A DNA stretch of 64,000 bases from Nitrospirota bacterium (lineage in GTDB: Bacteria; Nitrospirota; UBA9217). Shown piece after piece: positions 51,416-60,998 of the stretch. The DNA lies in the NCBI GenBank assembly GCA_029858565.1, contig JAOUEV010000007.1:44569-108568 (forward strand). Reading direction: 5' to 3'. The notes under the pieces were generated by a model, which was not told the origin of the DNA, did not search any database, and saw nothing but the letters and a program-made list of their open reading frames with translations. Positions within the stretch are counted from its first letter, which is position 1. Each line of letters opens with the position of its first letter. The translations under genes and the position numbers were made by a program.

Positions 51416-52948
51416 ATGAAAGACCAAATCCAGCTTCCTCTTGACCAGGTACTGGCCCACCACGCAGCGAGCACTCCCCGCAGGACCTTCATCAAGTTCA
51501 ACGGACATTCCTATTCCCTTCGCGACATAGACCGGCTCACCACGGTATTCGCCTCGTTCCTGCTGTCACAGCACATTGCCCGGGGTGAGCGGGTCGCGAT
51601 CCTGAGCCACAACCGGCACGAGTACTTTGCCGCCTACTGCGGCATCCTCCGCGCCGGAGGCGCGGTGCTGCCGCTCAATCATCTGCTGACCCACGAAGAG
51701 ATCGATTTCATCCTTTCCGACGCGGGCGTCCGGTTCGTGTTCTACGACAGCGAATGCGGCGAGACCGTGGGTAAACTGCAGGAAAAGGGCGGCCGCCGTT
51801 TCTTTTCCCTGCCTGGAGTGGCAGAGGGCGGCTGCGCTCCTGCTCCGGCCGCATTCCCGGACCATGGGATCGACGATATTTCCACGGTCCTGTACACATC
51901 AGGGACCACGGGCCGGCCCAAGGGCGCGCTGCTTACCCATCGGAATATCCTGGCCAATGCCGATGCCGCGCGCAAGGCGATCCATATCACGCCGCGCGAC
52001 CGCTTCGTGGTGTTCCTCCCCTTGTTCCATTCCTTCACCTTCACGGTCTGCATGGTTCTTCCGCTGATCACCGGTGCCAGGATCTCGCTGCTGCCCGGTG
52101 TCCGGCCTTTTGAGCGGGTGGTGAAAAGCCTGATCCTGGACCGCATCACGCTTTTCGTGGCCATTCCCACGGTCTATAAGATCCTGGCGGACAAGGGCAT
52201 GCCGTGGTTCATCAAGAAATTGCTGCGCCTGCGCTTATGCATCTCCGGCGCCGCGCCGCTGCCTCCCAAGGTCATCCGCCAGTTCGAAGGGGTCTTCAAG
52301 GTCCCGCTGCGCGAGGGCTACGGTCTGACCGAGGCATCGCCCGTGGTCTCGATCAATCCGGATGAACCGGGCGGGGACAAGCCGGGGACCGTGGGTCTGC
52401 CGCTGCCGGGGATCGAGGTGCGGGTGGTCGACGACAATGGACAGGACCTGCCCGTTGAGACAGCGGGAGAGCTGCTGGTCAAGGGTCCCAATGTCATGCA
52501 GGGCTATCTGAACAGGCCCGAGGACACGGAAAAGACGATCAAGGACGGCTGGCTATTCACCGGCGATATCGCAGCGCTGGACAAGGACGGATTCATCAGG
52601 ATCATCGACCGGAAAAAGGACCTGATCATCGTCGACGGATTGAACGTTTATCCTTACGAGGTAGAGGAGGTCCTCTACCGGCATCCGGCCATCAAGGATT
52701 GCTCCATGATCGGCGTTCCTCATGAACATGAGGAAGGCAAGGAGCTGGGCATGATGTATGTGGTGCTCCAGGAAGGCAAGACCGCCACGGCCAGGGAACT
52801 CAGGGACTACCTTACCGAACATGTGGCCCATTACAAGATACCACGGCGGTTCATCTTTATCGAAGAACTGCCGCGGAACGCGACCGGCAAGATCATGAAA
52901 AAGGAGCTTCGCGTCTGGTATCGTGAACGGGAAACGAAACACGGGTGA
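51416..52948 (+). CDS. fadD: Long-chain acyl-CoA synthetase, AMP-forming
   Basis: A 510-residue adenylate-forming enzyme that activates a carboxylic acid to its acyl-AMP and then acyl-CoA. Seen: the P-loop YTSGTTGRPKGALLTH (about 162-177), the GYGLTEASPV motif, the WLFTGDIAALDKDGF motif and the hinge region IIDRKKDLIIVDGLNVYP, with the catalytic Lys in ATGKIMKKEL near the end. Size and motifs fit the FadD/LcfB group, but chain length is not readable. I start at ATG 51416 (DQIQLPLDQVL), six bases after an extended -10 box. The gene stands between a terminator and the sensor pair. Confidence 0.85.
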   Translation: MKDQIQLPLDQVLAHHAASTPRRTFIKFNGHSYSLRDIDRLTTVFASFLLSQHIARGERVAILSHNRHEYFAAYCGILRAGGAVLPLNHLLTHEEIDFILSDAGVRFVFYDSECGETVGKLQEKGGRRFFSLPGVAEGGCAPAPAAFPDHGIDDISTVLYTSGTTGRPKGALLTHRNILANADAARKAIHITPRDRFVVFLPLFHSFTFTVCMVLPLITGARISLLPGVRPFERVVKSLILDRITLFVAIPTVYKILADKGMPWFIKKLLRLRLCISGAAPLPPKVIRQFEGVFKVPLREGYGLTEASPVVSINPDEPGGDKPGTVGLPLPGIEVRVVDDNGQDLPVETAGELLVKGPNVMQGYLNRPEDTEKTIKDGWLFTGDIAALDKDGFIRIIDRKKDLIIVDGLNVYPYEVEEVLYRHPAIKDCSMIGVPHEHEEGKELGMMYVVLQEGKTATARELRDYLTEHVAHYKIPRRFIFIEELPRNATGKIMKKELRVWYRERETKHG

Positions 52949-53006
52949 TCGAATATATATGAGGCGATATCAATAGATCCAGGGTTCGGGTATGAGGGAT
53001 CGAGCA

Positions 53007-54200
53007 ATGTGGTTTTTCCTGGTCCGATCGTTCCTCGCGGGAACGGCCATTCCCCTGTTTTTTTTCTTCATATTCCTGTTTTCGCGCGGTGCCGCAGCTC
53101 AATCGCCGGTACAACAGCCGGTCCGCATCGGCCTGACCCTGGGCCTCTCCGGAAAATATGCCCAGCTCGCGGGGTATCAGGAAAAAGGCTATCGGCTCTG
53201 GCAGCAGGATGTGAACAGGCGCGGCGGGATTTTCGGCAGGCCCGTCGAGCTCATGCTCCTGGATGACAAGAGCGATCCTGCAACGGCCGCCAGGCTCTAT
53301 CAGCACCTGATAGCCGAAGAGCGTGTTGACCTCGTCTTTTCTCCCTTCTCCAGCGATATTTCCGAGGCCGTCCTTCCTGTTACTGCCAAAAACGGGTATC
53401 CGCTCATTCTGGCCGGCGCTTCATCGGACCATCTCTTTCAGCAGGGCTACGACCATGTCTTTGGCCTCTTCGTACCTTCCAGCAAATTCGCCCTGGGATT
53501 CCTTGAAATGCTGGTGCAGCATCGTATTGACGGGATAGCGGTATTCTCTGACGACAGCCTCTTTTCGCGGTCCCTTGTCGAGGGAATTCGCAAGTGGTCG
53601 GTTCGTCTCGGGCTGAAGGTGGTCGTGGATGAGAAGATCGTCAAGGGCTCGGGTCATTTTGATGCGCTGGCCCGGCGGGCGCGCGATGCCGGCGCGAAGG
53701 TGGTCGTGCTGGCAAGTTATCTGGAGGATGCAGTTGCCCTGCGAAGGGCCTTCACGGCGATCAAGTGGTTACCACGGGCGTACTATGTGCCGGTAGGGCC
53801 GGGGACGGGCGAATACCAGAAAGCTCTTGGACAGGATTCGGACCTGGTGTTCTCCACCTCCCAATGGGAGTTCCACGGTAAACAGAGCCGGAACCAGCCC
53901 GATGTGTTCGTCAAGGCCTTTGAGGCCACCTATGGCCAGCGGCCGTCCTACTTTGCCGCAACAGCCTATGCAGCAGGGCAACTCCTCGAGAATGCCGTGC
54001 GTCAGACCGGATCGCTGGAGCGGTCAAGGATCAGTCATGCACTGGCCATCCTCGATGCCGTCACCGTGATCGGCAGGTATGGCGTTGATCGCACCGGCAC
54101 CCAGGTCAAGCAGTTCTATCTGATCGTACAGGTGCAGGAGGGTAAGTTCGAAGTTGTGTGGCCTCCTGAGTCCCTGACAGCAGCCCCCCGATTCCTATGA
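53007..54200 (+). CDS. Periplasmic substrate-binding protein (branched-chain amino acid/amide type)
   Basis: A 397-residue exported protein with a signal peptide (long Phe-rich hydrophobic stretch, cleavage near AAA) and a type I periplasmic-binding fold of the LivJ/AmiC class: VRIGLTLGLSGKYAQLAGYQ at the start and the RRGGIFGRPVELMLLDDKSD segment. GAGGGA lies eight bases before ATG 53007; ATG 52992 in the same frame is the alternative. No ABC permease or ATPase is present. Its stop overlaps the start of a histidine kinase gene (ATGA), so it probably serves as a ligand sensor for that kinase and not as a transporter part. Confidence 0.82.
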   Translation: MWFFLVRSFLAGTAIPLFFFFIFLFSRGAAAQSPVQQPVRIGLTLGLSGKYAQLAGYQEKGYRLWQQDVNRRGGIFGRPVELMLLDDKSDPATAARLYQHLIAEERVDLVFSPFSSDISEAVLPVTAKNGYPLILAGASSDHLFQQGYDHVFGLFVPSSKFALGFLEMLVQHRIDGIAVFSDDSLFSRSLVEGIRKWSVRLGLKVVVDEKIVKGSGHFDALARRARDAGAKVVVLASYLEDAVALRRAFTAIKWLPRAYYVPVGPGTGEYQKALGQDSDLVFSTSQWEFHGKQSRNQPDVFVKAFEATYGQRPSYFAATAYAAGQLLENAVRQTGSLERSRISHALAILDAVTVIGRYGVDRTGTQVKQFYLIVQVQEGKFEVVWPPESLTAAPRFL

Positions 54201-56431
54201 TGAACCTAGCATTCACGAAGAGGCTCTCCTTCCGCATTGCGCTCCCGGTCATTTCAGCGGTAGCAATAGCTGCTGTCCTGATGGCTATCATCGCGTACTT
54301 GGCGATCGATCGTTTTGATGTGGAGCGGCAACAAACTCGGTTGAGCAGGCTGTCCCAACGAGCCTACACCTTCTGCGAGGCCGCTCTTGATGAACTGGAG
54401 CGGACCGGGGGGACGAAGAATGAGCGCCTGGTGCGTATCGCCAAGGTACGGGCTATGGCAGCGCTTGAGGATTTTTACCGTTCCGCCGGGCTTGAGGGCC
54501 TGATCTTTGACGGCCAGAACGTGATCCCGCTGAGCCGGGGATTGACATCAGCGCATCATGGTGACCTTATGCAGCGGGTCCGGCCTGGAGGCCCTATTGA
54601 AAGGATTTCCCTCGGCGGCGCGTCCTATTTCGCCACGGTCGAGACCTTCTCACCCTGGGGATGGGATATCGTGCTGGCGAGCAGCGCCAGGGAACATGCT
54701 GCCCTGGTCAGCAGCGTGGGGAGATACTATTTCGCCGGATTCCTGGTCCTGGTGGCGGTGCTGGTGGCGATCTTCCTTGCGCTCCACTCGCTTATCGCTC
54801 GTCCGATCGACGAGATCGTGCATGCGGTGCAGAATGGGGGCATGCCCCGCTACCGCGGCGTGGCGGAATTCGAGTACTTAAGCGATCAGCTGCGGGATGC
54901 GATCCAGAAGCGCGACGTACTTCTGGCGAACATCGAACGGAGCCATTTCATTTATGTTCACGATATCACTGGGCACTTGACCTATCTGAGCGCTTCGGTC
55001 AAACAAATTCTGGGCTATACGACCGAAGAATTCTCGACCCACTACACGACCTATCTGACAAAACACCCGGCGAACGTGATGGCTGTCGAGCATACCGATG
55101 AGAGCATCAAAGGAATACAGCAGCCTCCCTATGAACTGGAGATCCTTCATAAGGATGGTACGACGCGTTGGCTGGAGGTGACGGAGGTGCCCGTCAAGGA
55201 TCACGCCGGGCGGGTGACCGGGGTTGAGGGCATCGCCCGGGACATCACTGACCGAAAGAAGATCGAGACCGAGCTGCGCGACAACCGGCAGCTGCTCGCA
55301 TCGCTCATGGGCAGCCTTCCGGGCATGGCCTATCGCCGCCGCGATGATGGCGACTGGACCATGGAGTTCGTGAGCGAAGGCTGCCATCCCCTGACCGGTT
55401 ACCGGTCAGGGGATCTCGTGGGAAACCTCACGGTCTCCTATGGATCGCTCATCCATCCCGAGGACCGCGGTATTGTGTACCGCATCATGCGGGACAGTAT
55501 TGATCAGGGCAGGAAGTATCGGATCACCTACCGGATCTTTTCGGCCGAAGGAGAGCTCAAGTGGGTATGGGAGCAGGGTCAAGCCATAATGTCGGACGGC
55601 ACAGTTCAGTCGCTCGTCGGCTTCATCACCGACATTACCGAGACCAGGCAGCTTGAGGAGGAACTGCTCAAGGTCCACAAACTTGAGTCCCTTGGCGTGC
55701 TCGCCGGCGGGATCGCCCACGATTTCAATAATCTTCTGCAGGCGATCCTCGGCAACGTCTCGTTGGCGCGGCTCTATGTGAGCGCTCCGGACAAATTGCT
55801 GGAACGGCTGGCTGAGGCTGAGCGGGCCACGCGGGAAGCCAGCGAACTGTCTAATCGGATCCTGACGTTCTCGCGCGGCGGCGATCCCATACGCAGCGTA
55901 TCGTCGATCCTCAAACCGCTCCATGATGCGATACAATCTATCTCTGCTGATCCGAAGGCCGGGATTGATATCAGAGCCGACTCGGTCCTTGATCCGGTGG
56001 AGATCGATGACGGGCAGCTGCGGCAGGTCTTTCAGAACATCCTTCTGAACGCCCGGGAATCCATGCCTTGGGGAGGTTCCGTTCATATCGAGGCACGGAA
56101 CATCAGAATAAGTGATGCGGACGGCCTGCCCCTCAGGAACGGCAACTATGTTGCAGTGTCCATTCAGGACGAAGGGGGCGGGATCGCGGCTGATCTTCTG
56201 GCCAAGATATTCGACCCCTATTTTACGACCAAGGATGTCGGCTCGGTACGGGGCAGGGGATTGGGTCTCACGGCTTGTTACTCCATCGTACGCCGGCATG
56301 GCGGTACTATTACCGCCGCATCCAGCGCGGGAAAGGGGGCGACCTTTACCGTGTATATCCCTGCAATGGAGCGGCAGATGGAAAGTGAATCGACCGGGAC
56401 AGCAATTGAACTGCCCGAACAGCGTTCGTGA
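54197..56431 (+). CDS. Membrane sensor histidine kinase paired with a binding protein
   Basis: A 744-residue kinase. Membrane helix about 9-38; periplasmic domain about 40-175; second helix about 176-202; HAMP-like linker; two PAS domains (about 250-360 and 370-490); HisKA with GGIAHDFNNLL (His508); HATPase_c with DEGGGIAADLLAKIFDPYF and GRGLGLTACYSIV. Unlike the two kinases at 9.6 and 15.5 kb it has no receiver domain and no adjacent response regulator, so its partner is elsewhere. It overlaps the binding-protein gene by four bases. The ligand is unknown; branched-chain amino acids, amides or aromatic acids are possible for this binding-protein class. Confidence 0.87.
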   Translation: MMNLAFTKRLSFRIALPVISAVAIAAVLMAIIAYLAIDRFDVERQQTRLSRLSQRAYTFCEAALDELERTGGTKNERLVRIAKVRAMAALEDFYRSAGLEGLIFDGQNVIPLSRGLTSAHHGDLMQRVRPGGPIERISLGGASYFATVETFSPWGWDIVLASSAREHAALVSSVGRYYFAGFLVLVAVLVAIFLALHSLIARPIDEIVHAVQNGGMPRYRGVAEFEYLSDQLRDAIQKRDVLLANIERSHFIYVHDITGHLTYLSASVKQILGYTTEEFSTHYTTYLTKHPANVMAVEHTDESIKGIQQPPYELEILHKDGTTRWLEVTEVPVKDHAGRVTGVEGIARDITDRKKIETELRDNRQLLASLMGSLPGMAYRRRDDGDWTMEFVSEGCHPLTGYRSGDLVGNLTVSYGSLIHPEDRGIVYRIMRDSIDQGRKYRITYRIFSAEGELKWVWEQGQAIMSDGTVQSLVGFITDITETRQLEEELLKVHKLESLGVLAGGIAHDFNNLLQAILGNVSLARLYVSAPDKLLERLAEAERATREASELSNRILTFSRGGDPIRSVSSILKPLHDAIQSISADPKAGIDIRADSVLDPVEIDDGQLRQVFQNILLNARESMPWGGSVHIEARNIRISDADGLPLRNGNYVAVSIQDEGGGIAADLLAKIFDPYFTTKDVGSVRGRGLGLTACYSIVRRHGGTITAASSAGKGATFTVYIPAMERQMESESTGTAIELPEQRS

Positions 56432-56667
56432 TAGCGGTCGTGCCCACCTTAGCTGCTATCAGGGACTCCATCCTGGAAAAGCAAATTCAATCCCCAGTCT
56501 GCGTCCTGTATCAATCCCTATTCTCAGACAACAAAAGCACTCGATAGCCTCCGGCGGAGCAGTCAGTTTTTTTGTGAGGCATTTGCATCCGAATGTACCT
56601 TTTGGTCGCTTGGGGTGCAGATAGTTCGCTCTCCAACCCTTGCGCAGGCAGTATGGCCCTTTCCGTC

Positions 56668-56676
56668 TGCTATACT
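56668..56676 (+). promoter_or_regulatory. Extended -10 promoter of the NosL-like gene
   Basis: TGCTATACT at 56668-56676; start expected near 56683, about 55 bases before the ATG at 56738. The rest of the 306-base gap after the kinase gene shows no further signal. Confidence 0.4.
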
Positions 56677-56737
56677 AATCAACATGATCCATGGAGAGCG
56701 ATGCAATCATCAACGAACAAGAAAGGAGATGTTGATC

Positions 56738-57247
56738 ATGAAACGGATACTCTGGATTCCCCTGTGGTTAATTTGTGCTGCGCTGGTGTTCGCGGCAACC
56801 GAGGATATCGGAACGTTTGCGACCTGCAAGCATTGCGGTATGGACAGAGAAAAGTTCAGCCATAGCCGTATGGTTATCCAGTATGAGGACGGGAGTGCGG
56901 CCGGGATCTGTAGTCTCCACTGTGCGGCAGTTGAGCTTGCCTTGAATATCGACAAGACACCTTCGTTGTTGCAGGTAGGTGATTTTGGCAATAAGACCCT
57001 GATCGATGCTGAGAAGGCGGTCTGGGTGGTCGGCGGGGCAAAGAAAGGGGTCATGACGCGCGTTGCCAAGTGGGCTTTTGAGAGAAAGGCTGACGCTGAG
57101 AAGTTCGTTGCAGAGAACGGAGGAGAGATCGCAACGCTTGAGAGTGCGATCAAGTCCGCTTATGCTGATATGTACGAGGACACCAGGATGATCCGGGAAA
57201 AGCGAAAGATGATGAAGCAGCAGCAGATGCCTGATCATAAGCACTGA
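56738..57247 (+). CDS. NosL-like exported copper/metal-binding protein
   Basis: A 169-residue protein with a signal peptide ([17 protein letters not shown]). The mature N-terminus holds [18 protein letters not shown], the NosL-type CXXCGM pattern with further His and Met, and later a CSLHC pair. NosL proteins bind Cu(I) and deliver it to nitrous oxide reductase, but stand-alone NosL-like proteins are common in bacteria without nosZ, as here. ATG 56738 is chosen because AAAGGAG lies nine bases upstream. The C-terminus is rich in Met, Gln, Lys and His and may also bind metal. Confidence 0.72.
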   Translation: MKRILWIPLWLICAALVFAATEDIGTFATCKHCGMDREKFSHSRMVIQYEDGSAAGICSLHCAAVELALNIDKTPSLLQVGDFGNKTLIDAEKAVWVVGGAKKGVMTRVAKWAFERKADAEKFVAENGGEIATLESAIKSAYADMYEDTRMIREKRKMMKQQQMPDHKH

Positions 57248-57312
57248 TCATATCCGAAAGCTTTCACTTGCCTCATTCCTGGCACCCATGGTATGGTATG
57301 GACCTACAGACC

Positions 57313-57915
57313 ATGGATATCGTTCTTGCCACGAGAAACAGAAAGAAGATCGAGGAGATCAGCAGGATAACTGCCGGGTTGCCGATACATGTTCTTTCGC
57401 TCGAGGACTTCCCGGCATGTCCCGAGACCGTGGAGGACCGGGACACCTTCGAGGGGAATGCTGTAAAAAAAGCCCTTGAAGTGGCTGTGTTCACGAACAG
57501 GCCGGCCCTGTCAGACGATTCCGGCCTGGAAGTGGACGCCCTCGGCGGGAAGCCCGGGGTCTATTCCGCGCGGTACGCGCCCGATGCCGCGAATGGAAAT
57601 GATCCAAAGAACTATCTCAAGCTGCTCGATGATCTTGCCGCGACGCCTGATGAGAAAAGATCGGCGCGGTTCGTCTGCTGCATTGCGCTGGCATTTCCTG
57701 ACAACAGGGTGGAAACCTTCTTCGGCCGTGCGGAAGGCAGGATCAGCAGAGAGCCGCGGGGACAGAAAGGGTTCGGCTACGATCCTGTGTTCTTCCCCCT
57801 TGGATTTGACCGCACTTTTGCCGAAATGAGCGCCGCGGAAAAGGACGCATTGAGCCATCGCGGCAAGGCGCTGGAGAAGCTGGCAGGATTTTTGCGGACC
57901 GTTCTGAAAGGTTGA
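57313..57915 (+). CDS. rdgB: XTP/dITP diphosphatase (RdgB/HAM1)
   Basis: A 200-residue housekeeping enzyme that hydrolyses non-canonical purine nucleoside triphosphates such as dITP and XTP to monophosphates. The family N-terminus [14 protein letters not shown], the [20 protein letters not shown] active-site segment and the [10 protein letters not shown] motif are all present. ATG 57313 gives the usual N-terminus; no ribosome binding site is obvious and the upstream frame is open to 57268. A bidirectional terminator follows, before the convergent kinase gene. Confidence 0.94.
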   Translation: MDIVLATRNRKKIEEISRITAGLPIHVLSLEDFPACPETVEDRDTFEGNAVKKALEVAVFTNRPALSDDSGLEVDALGGKPGVYSARYAPDAANGNDPKNYLKLLDDLAATPDEKRSARFVCCIALAFPDNRVETFFGRAEGRISREPRGQKGFGYDPVFFPLGFDRTFAEMSAAEKDALSHRGKALEKLAGFLRTVLKG

Positions 57916-57956
57916 ACGCCGCTTTTCCGAAGTTCATTTTTGATGTGAACGCATTT

Positions 57957-57983
57957 AGCCCGGTCTGATGACCGGGCTTTTTT
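57957..57983. terminator. Terminator between rdgB and the convergent kinase operon
   Basis: AGCCCGGTC and GACCGGGCT form a 9-bp stem around TGAT (57957-57978), followed by T residues on the plus strand. The minus strand has only a short A/T-rich follow-on. Confidence 0.88.
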
Positions 57984-58023
57984 ATTCGGAACTTTCCCTG
58001 GCGCGGGGAGGCGCCGGCGGGAA

Positions 58024-59307
58024 TCAGCGACTGCCGGCTGTTGGCTTTTTCTTTTTGACCGGGACCGTTGATTTCTTTGCTGCCGGCAGCCTGCTCTTCC
58101 GCACGACCGTGGGCGATGATGCTGTCTGCGGCGCTGCGAAGGCCTGCGGCGCCGGGGGCGGGGTGGCGGTGGCCTGGCTCGCCGGGGTCACGGACGGCGC
58201 GGTGACGGGAGTCGTCGCCGTGGGAGCCGACACAGCGGGCGCGGGCTTGCTCTGTTCCGGCAGGACAAGCAGCGGCTCCGCTGGGTGATTGATCATTGTC
58301 CGGTAGTAATATGCCGCTCCCGCAGACGCCACCAGGATGGCCGAAACAGCCGTAATCGCCCATTTCATCCTGCGGCCCAGGCCGGACCGGTTTCCGGTGA
58401 TGATCATGGTTTCCTGCTCGGGCGCGGCCTCGAATACGTTGCGGGACACGAGATAGTCGGCGATCCTGAGCAGGGACGCGGGTTTTGTTGTCCTGCCGGC
58501 CAGCCGTTTTCCCAGCTTCCTTTCCAGGTCCGGCATGGATGCAAAACGACGGTGCGGTTTCTTCCTGAGGCATTTCTTGATGATGCGCTGCAATGCCCGG
58601 GGGATGTCCCGGTTCACGCGGCGGGGAGAAAGAAACTCGTCCTTCACGATCTTGGCGCTCACGCCGCGGGTCTCCTCGTCGGTGAAGGGTTTGACGCCGG
58701 TGAACATCTCGTACAGGACGATGCCGAAGGAGAAGAGGTCCGAGCGGATATCGAGCGGCTGGCCCAGGATCTGCTCCGGCGACATGTAGGCCGGCGTGCC
58801 GATCAGCGTGCCGGGCATGGTCAGGGCGTCCATATGGCGGGTATGGGCGATGCCGAAGTCCATGAGCTTGACCTCGCCGTTCCGCTTGATCATGATGTTG
58901 CTCGGTTTGATGTCCCGGTGCACGAGTCCGCGCATATGCGCGTAGTCCAGGGCGTTGCAGACCTGGATCGCGATCATGATCCCCACGTCCACGGGAAGGG
59001 GGCCGGTCTTTTCGAGGATCTCGGCGAGATCGGTCCCGTCCACGTATTCCATGACGATCGCGAAGTTCGGCCGTTTCCAGAAGTCGTAGATGTGGACGAT
59101 GTTCTCGTGCTGGAGCGAGGCGGCGACCTGGCTCTCGCGCTCGAAACGCTTGATGATCTGGGCGTCGGCGTGGTAGCTCTTCTTCAGCTGTTTGATCGCC
59201 ACCAGCCGGTCAAGGGACTTCTGCCTGGCCTTGAGCACCGTGGCCATGCCGCCGGAGCCGATCTCGCCCAGGATCTCGTATTCGTCCTTGAGTTGCTGTA
59301 TCGTCAT
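58024..59307 (-). CDS. PknB-type membrane serine/threonine protein kinase
   Basis: A 427-residue Hanks-type kinase. Catalytic domain about 10-270 with GEIGSGGMATV (Gly loop), Lys39 in VAIKQLKK, HRDIKPSN (catalytic Asp), MDFG, and the activation segment GTPAYMSPEQ. A basic juxtamembrane region is followed by one membrane helix (about 315-335) and a tail of about 90 residues rich in Pro, Ala, Thr and Lys, outside the cytoplasm. No PASTA or other sensor domain is present; the basic tail might touch the cell wall. It follows the phosphatase gene by six bases in an FHA-phosphatase-kinase operon. Confidence 0.92.
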   Translation of the reverse strand: MTIQQLKDEYEILGEIGSGGMATVLKARQKSLDRLVAIKQLKKSYHADAQIIKRFERESQVAASLQHENIVHIYDFWKRPNFAIVMEYVDGTDLAEILEKTGPLPVDVGIMIAIQVCNALDYAHMRGLVHRDIKPSNIMIKRNGEVKLMDFGIAHTRHMDALTMPGTLIGTPAYMSPEQILGQPLDIRSDLFSFGIVLYEMFTGVKPFTDEETRGVSAKIVKDEFLSPRRVNRDIPRALQRIIKKCLRKKPHRRFASMPDLERKLGKRLAGRTTKPASLLRIADYLVSRNVFEAAPEQETMIITGNRSGLGRRMKWAITAVSAILVASAGAAYYYRTMINHPAEPLLVLPEQSKPAPAVSAPTATTPVTAPSVTPASQATATPPPAPQAFAAPQTASSPTVVRKSRLPAAKKSTVPVKKKKPTAGSR

Positions 59308-59313
59308 GGTTCT

Positions 59314-60075
59314 TCAGACCTCGATCACTCTTACCACCACCGCGGTGATGTTGTCCACGCCGCCGGCCCTGTTTGCAGCGTCAACGAGCATCTTCGCGGC
59401 GGTCGCCGGGGACGGCGACGCCAGGATCTTCCGTATCCCGTCATTTTCCACCATCTCGGTCAGACCGTCGGTGCAGAGCAGGTACACGTCGCCGGTTTTC
59501 ACTTCATGGCTGGAAATATCGGGAAAGCCGCTTTCGTCAAGGCCGAGCGCCCGGGTGATCACGTGGCGGTGGGCGCTGGTCCGCGCCTGCGCCGGGGTAA
59601 GCACGCCGGCCTTTACCTGCTCGGCGACCGCGGAGTGGTCCTCCGTAAGCTGTTGAAACGCGGTGTGCCGAAGGCGATAGGCCCTGCTGTCGCCGATATG
59701 GGCGATCACTGCCCGGCGGCCGGAAAAAAGGAGCGCGGTGAGCGTTGTTCCCATTCCCGCGCGGGCCGGGGTGTCCTCGGCCGCCTCGAGGATCCTGCGG
59801 TTCGCGAGCGTGACCGCGTACCTGAGCGCCGAGGCAACTGGGTCGGCGCCTGCAGCTGTTTCAGCCGGAGGCGTCCGGTCACCGCTGCCCAGCATATCGG
59901 GCACCGCTTCCCGAAGTGTTTCGACAGCAAGGTTGCTCGCAACTTCCCCGCGTGCAAGACCGCCGACCCCGTCGGCAACGGCAAAGAGACCCAGGCTGTT
60001 GTCCACGAGACAGGCGTCCTCGTTGTTGGCCCGGTTCCTGCCGCGATCGGTAGCGCCGTGGGAAAGGAGTCGCAT
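59314..60075 (-). CDS. PP2C-family serine/threonine phosphatase
   Basis: A 253-residue PrpC/Stp-type metal-dependent phosphatase. Seen: the opening GATDRGRNRANNEDACLV with the RXXNED metal site, LFAVADGVGG, GMGTTLTALL, HIGDSRAYRL, LLCTDGLTEMV and the closing GGVDNITAVVVRV. It should reverse phosphorylation by the kinase encoded directly downstream. Its ATG follows the stop of the FHA gene with no gap (TAGATG) and the kinase gene starts six bases after its own stop, so the three are one unit. Confidence 0.94.
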   Translation of the reverse strand: MRLLSHGATDRGRNRANNEDACLVDNSLGLFAVADGVGGLARGEVASNLAVETLREAVPDMLGSGDRTPPAETAAGADPVASALRYAVTLANRRILEAAEDTPARAGMGTTLTALLFSGRRAVIAHIGDSRAYRLRHTAFQQLTEDHSAVAEQVKAGVLTPAQARTSAHRHVITRALGLDESGFPDISSHEVKTGDVYLLCTDGLTEMVENDGIRKILASPSPATAAKMLVDAANRAGGVDNITAVVVRVIEV

Positions 60076-60474
60076 CTATCCGATCTCGTAGGTCCTGTTC
60101 CTGCCGGTGTCCTGCAGGATGAACTGAAGGACCGTATCGCCGACGCGGAACTTGTCCCCGTGCCGGAGCTTTCGCTGCCGGATGGAGACCCCCCGCATGT
60201 GCGTTCCGTTGGTGCTGTCCAGGTCCTTGAGCAGGAATGCGCCGTCATGATAGAGGATCACCGCGTGTTCCCGCGACGCAAGAGGGTCGCGGAGCGGGAT
60301 CGCCGCGTCCTTGTTCCTGCCGATCACGGCGTAGCTCTTGTCAATGGAATACTCCATGCCCTGGGCATAGCCCTCCAGGACGACCACCGAGGCCTGAAAG
60401 CGGCCGGGGATCTTCTTTGACGGGCCTGCGGGCTGGCGAATCTGGGTCCTGTCGCTGCCTGATGATGCAGTCAT
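60076..60474 (-). CDS. FHA-domain protein
   Basis: A 132-residue protein: about 30 polar residues, then one FHA phosphothreonine-binding domain (about 35-120) with the signature residues in YAVIGRNKDAAIPL, SREHAVI and DSTNGTHMRG. I start at 60474 because GGAGG precedes that ATG by six bases; the frame is open to 60549. Threonines in the N-terminal tail could be kinase targets, as in GarA-type proteins. It is the first gene of the FHA-phosphatase-kinase operon and probably the adaptor that reads the kinase output. Confidence 0.88.
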   Translation of the reverse strand: MTASSGSDRTQIRQPAGPSKKIPGRFQASVVVLEGYAQGMEYSIDKSYAVIGRNKDAAIPLRDPLASREHAVILYHDGAFLLKDLDSTNGTHMRGVSIRQRKLRHGDKFRVGDTVLQFILQDTGRNRTYEIG

Positions 60475-60510
60475 GGATGTCCTCCGCATAGTGTGACCGG
60501 GATGAAAACC

Positions 60511-60539
60511 ATGATAGGCCACATGTTGAAAAAGGTCAA
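60511..60539 (-). promoter_or_regulatory. Promoter of the FHA-phosphatase-kinase operon
   Basis: On the minus strand: TTGACC (60539-60534), a 17-base spacer and TATCAT (60516-60511). Start expected near 60504, about 30 bases before the ATG. Confidence 0.6.
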
Positions 60540-60634
60540 GGTGAAACAAAAATAACGTACCCGCGCTGAGCTGATAACCGAAATATTTATTTATTCATTT
60601 GTAATTAGGTCAGACGTCAACTGCGAACGCCTTG

Positions 60635-60924
60635 TCTCGCGCGGAGGCGCGGAGGCGCAGGGAAGTCAATTGGCGGGAAATGACAATTTGTTGTTGGATG
60701 TAGCCGCTGGGTCGCCTTTCCACATCTTCTTGAACATACAGATTATGAATCCGAAAGAACTCAAAATTAGCCACACAATGCACATAACGCACAAAGCAAC
60801 GTCCTGACAAAGCAAAGATATCTTCTGTGTCTTTTGTGCCTTATGTGGCTAAAGAGACTTTATTCAAGATCATCTAAGATGTACGCTTTGATTCTCCTCT
60901 CTGCGCCTCTGTGTCTCCGCGCGA
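60635..60924. repeat. Nested inverted-repeat element in a 540-base intergenic region
   Basis: Outer arms: TCGCGCGGAGGCGCGGAG and on to GGCGCAG at 60637-60660, against CTGCGCCTCTGTGTCTCCGC on to GCGA at 60901-60924; 21 of 24 positions pair. Inner arms: TTAGCCACACAATGCACA from 60767, against TGTGCCTTATGTGGCTAA ending at 60852. No coding frame in it is convincing. It looks like a non-autonomous, hairpin-forming element or two merged intergenic repeats. Confidence 0.6.
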
Positions 60925-60998
60925 TAAACGGTTCTTCCTGGTCATCTGTTCCTCGATCGTGCGACCAGGATTTTCATTCCCCGCTGTCTTCAGCGATA

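Noticed and set aside
58285..60420. A 711-codon open frame on the plus strand opposite the kinase/phosphatase/FHA operon
   Set aside because: The minus-strand genes show complete kinase, PP2C and FHA motifs and strong coupling. The plus-strand frame has no motif and spans three genes.
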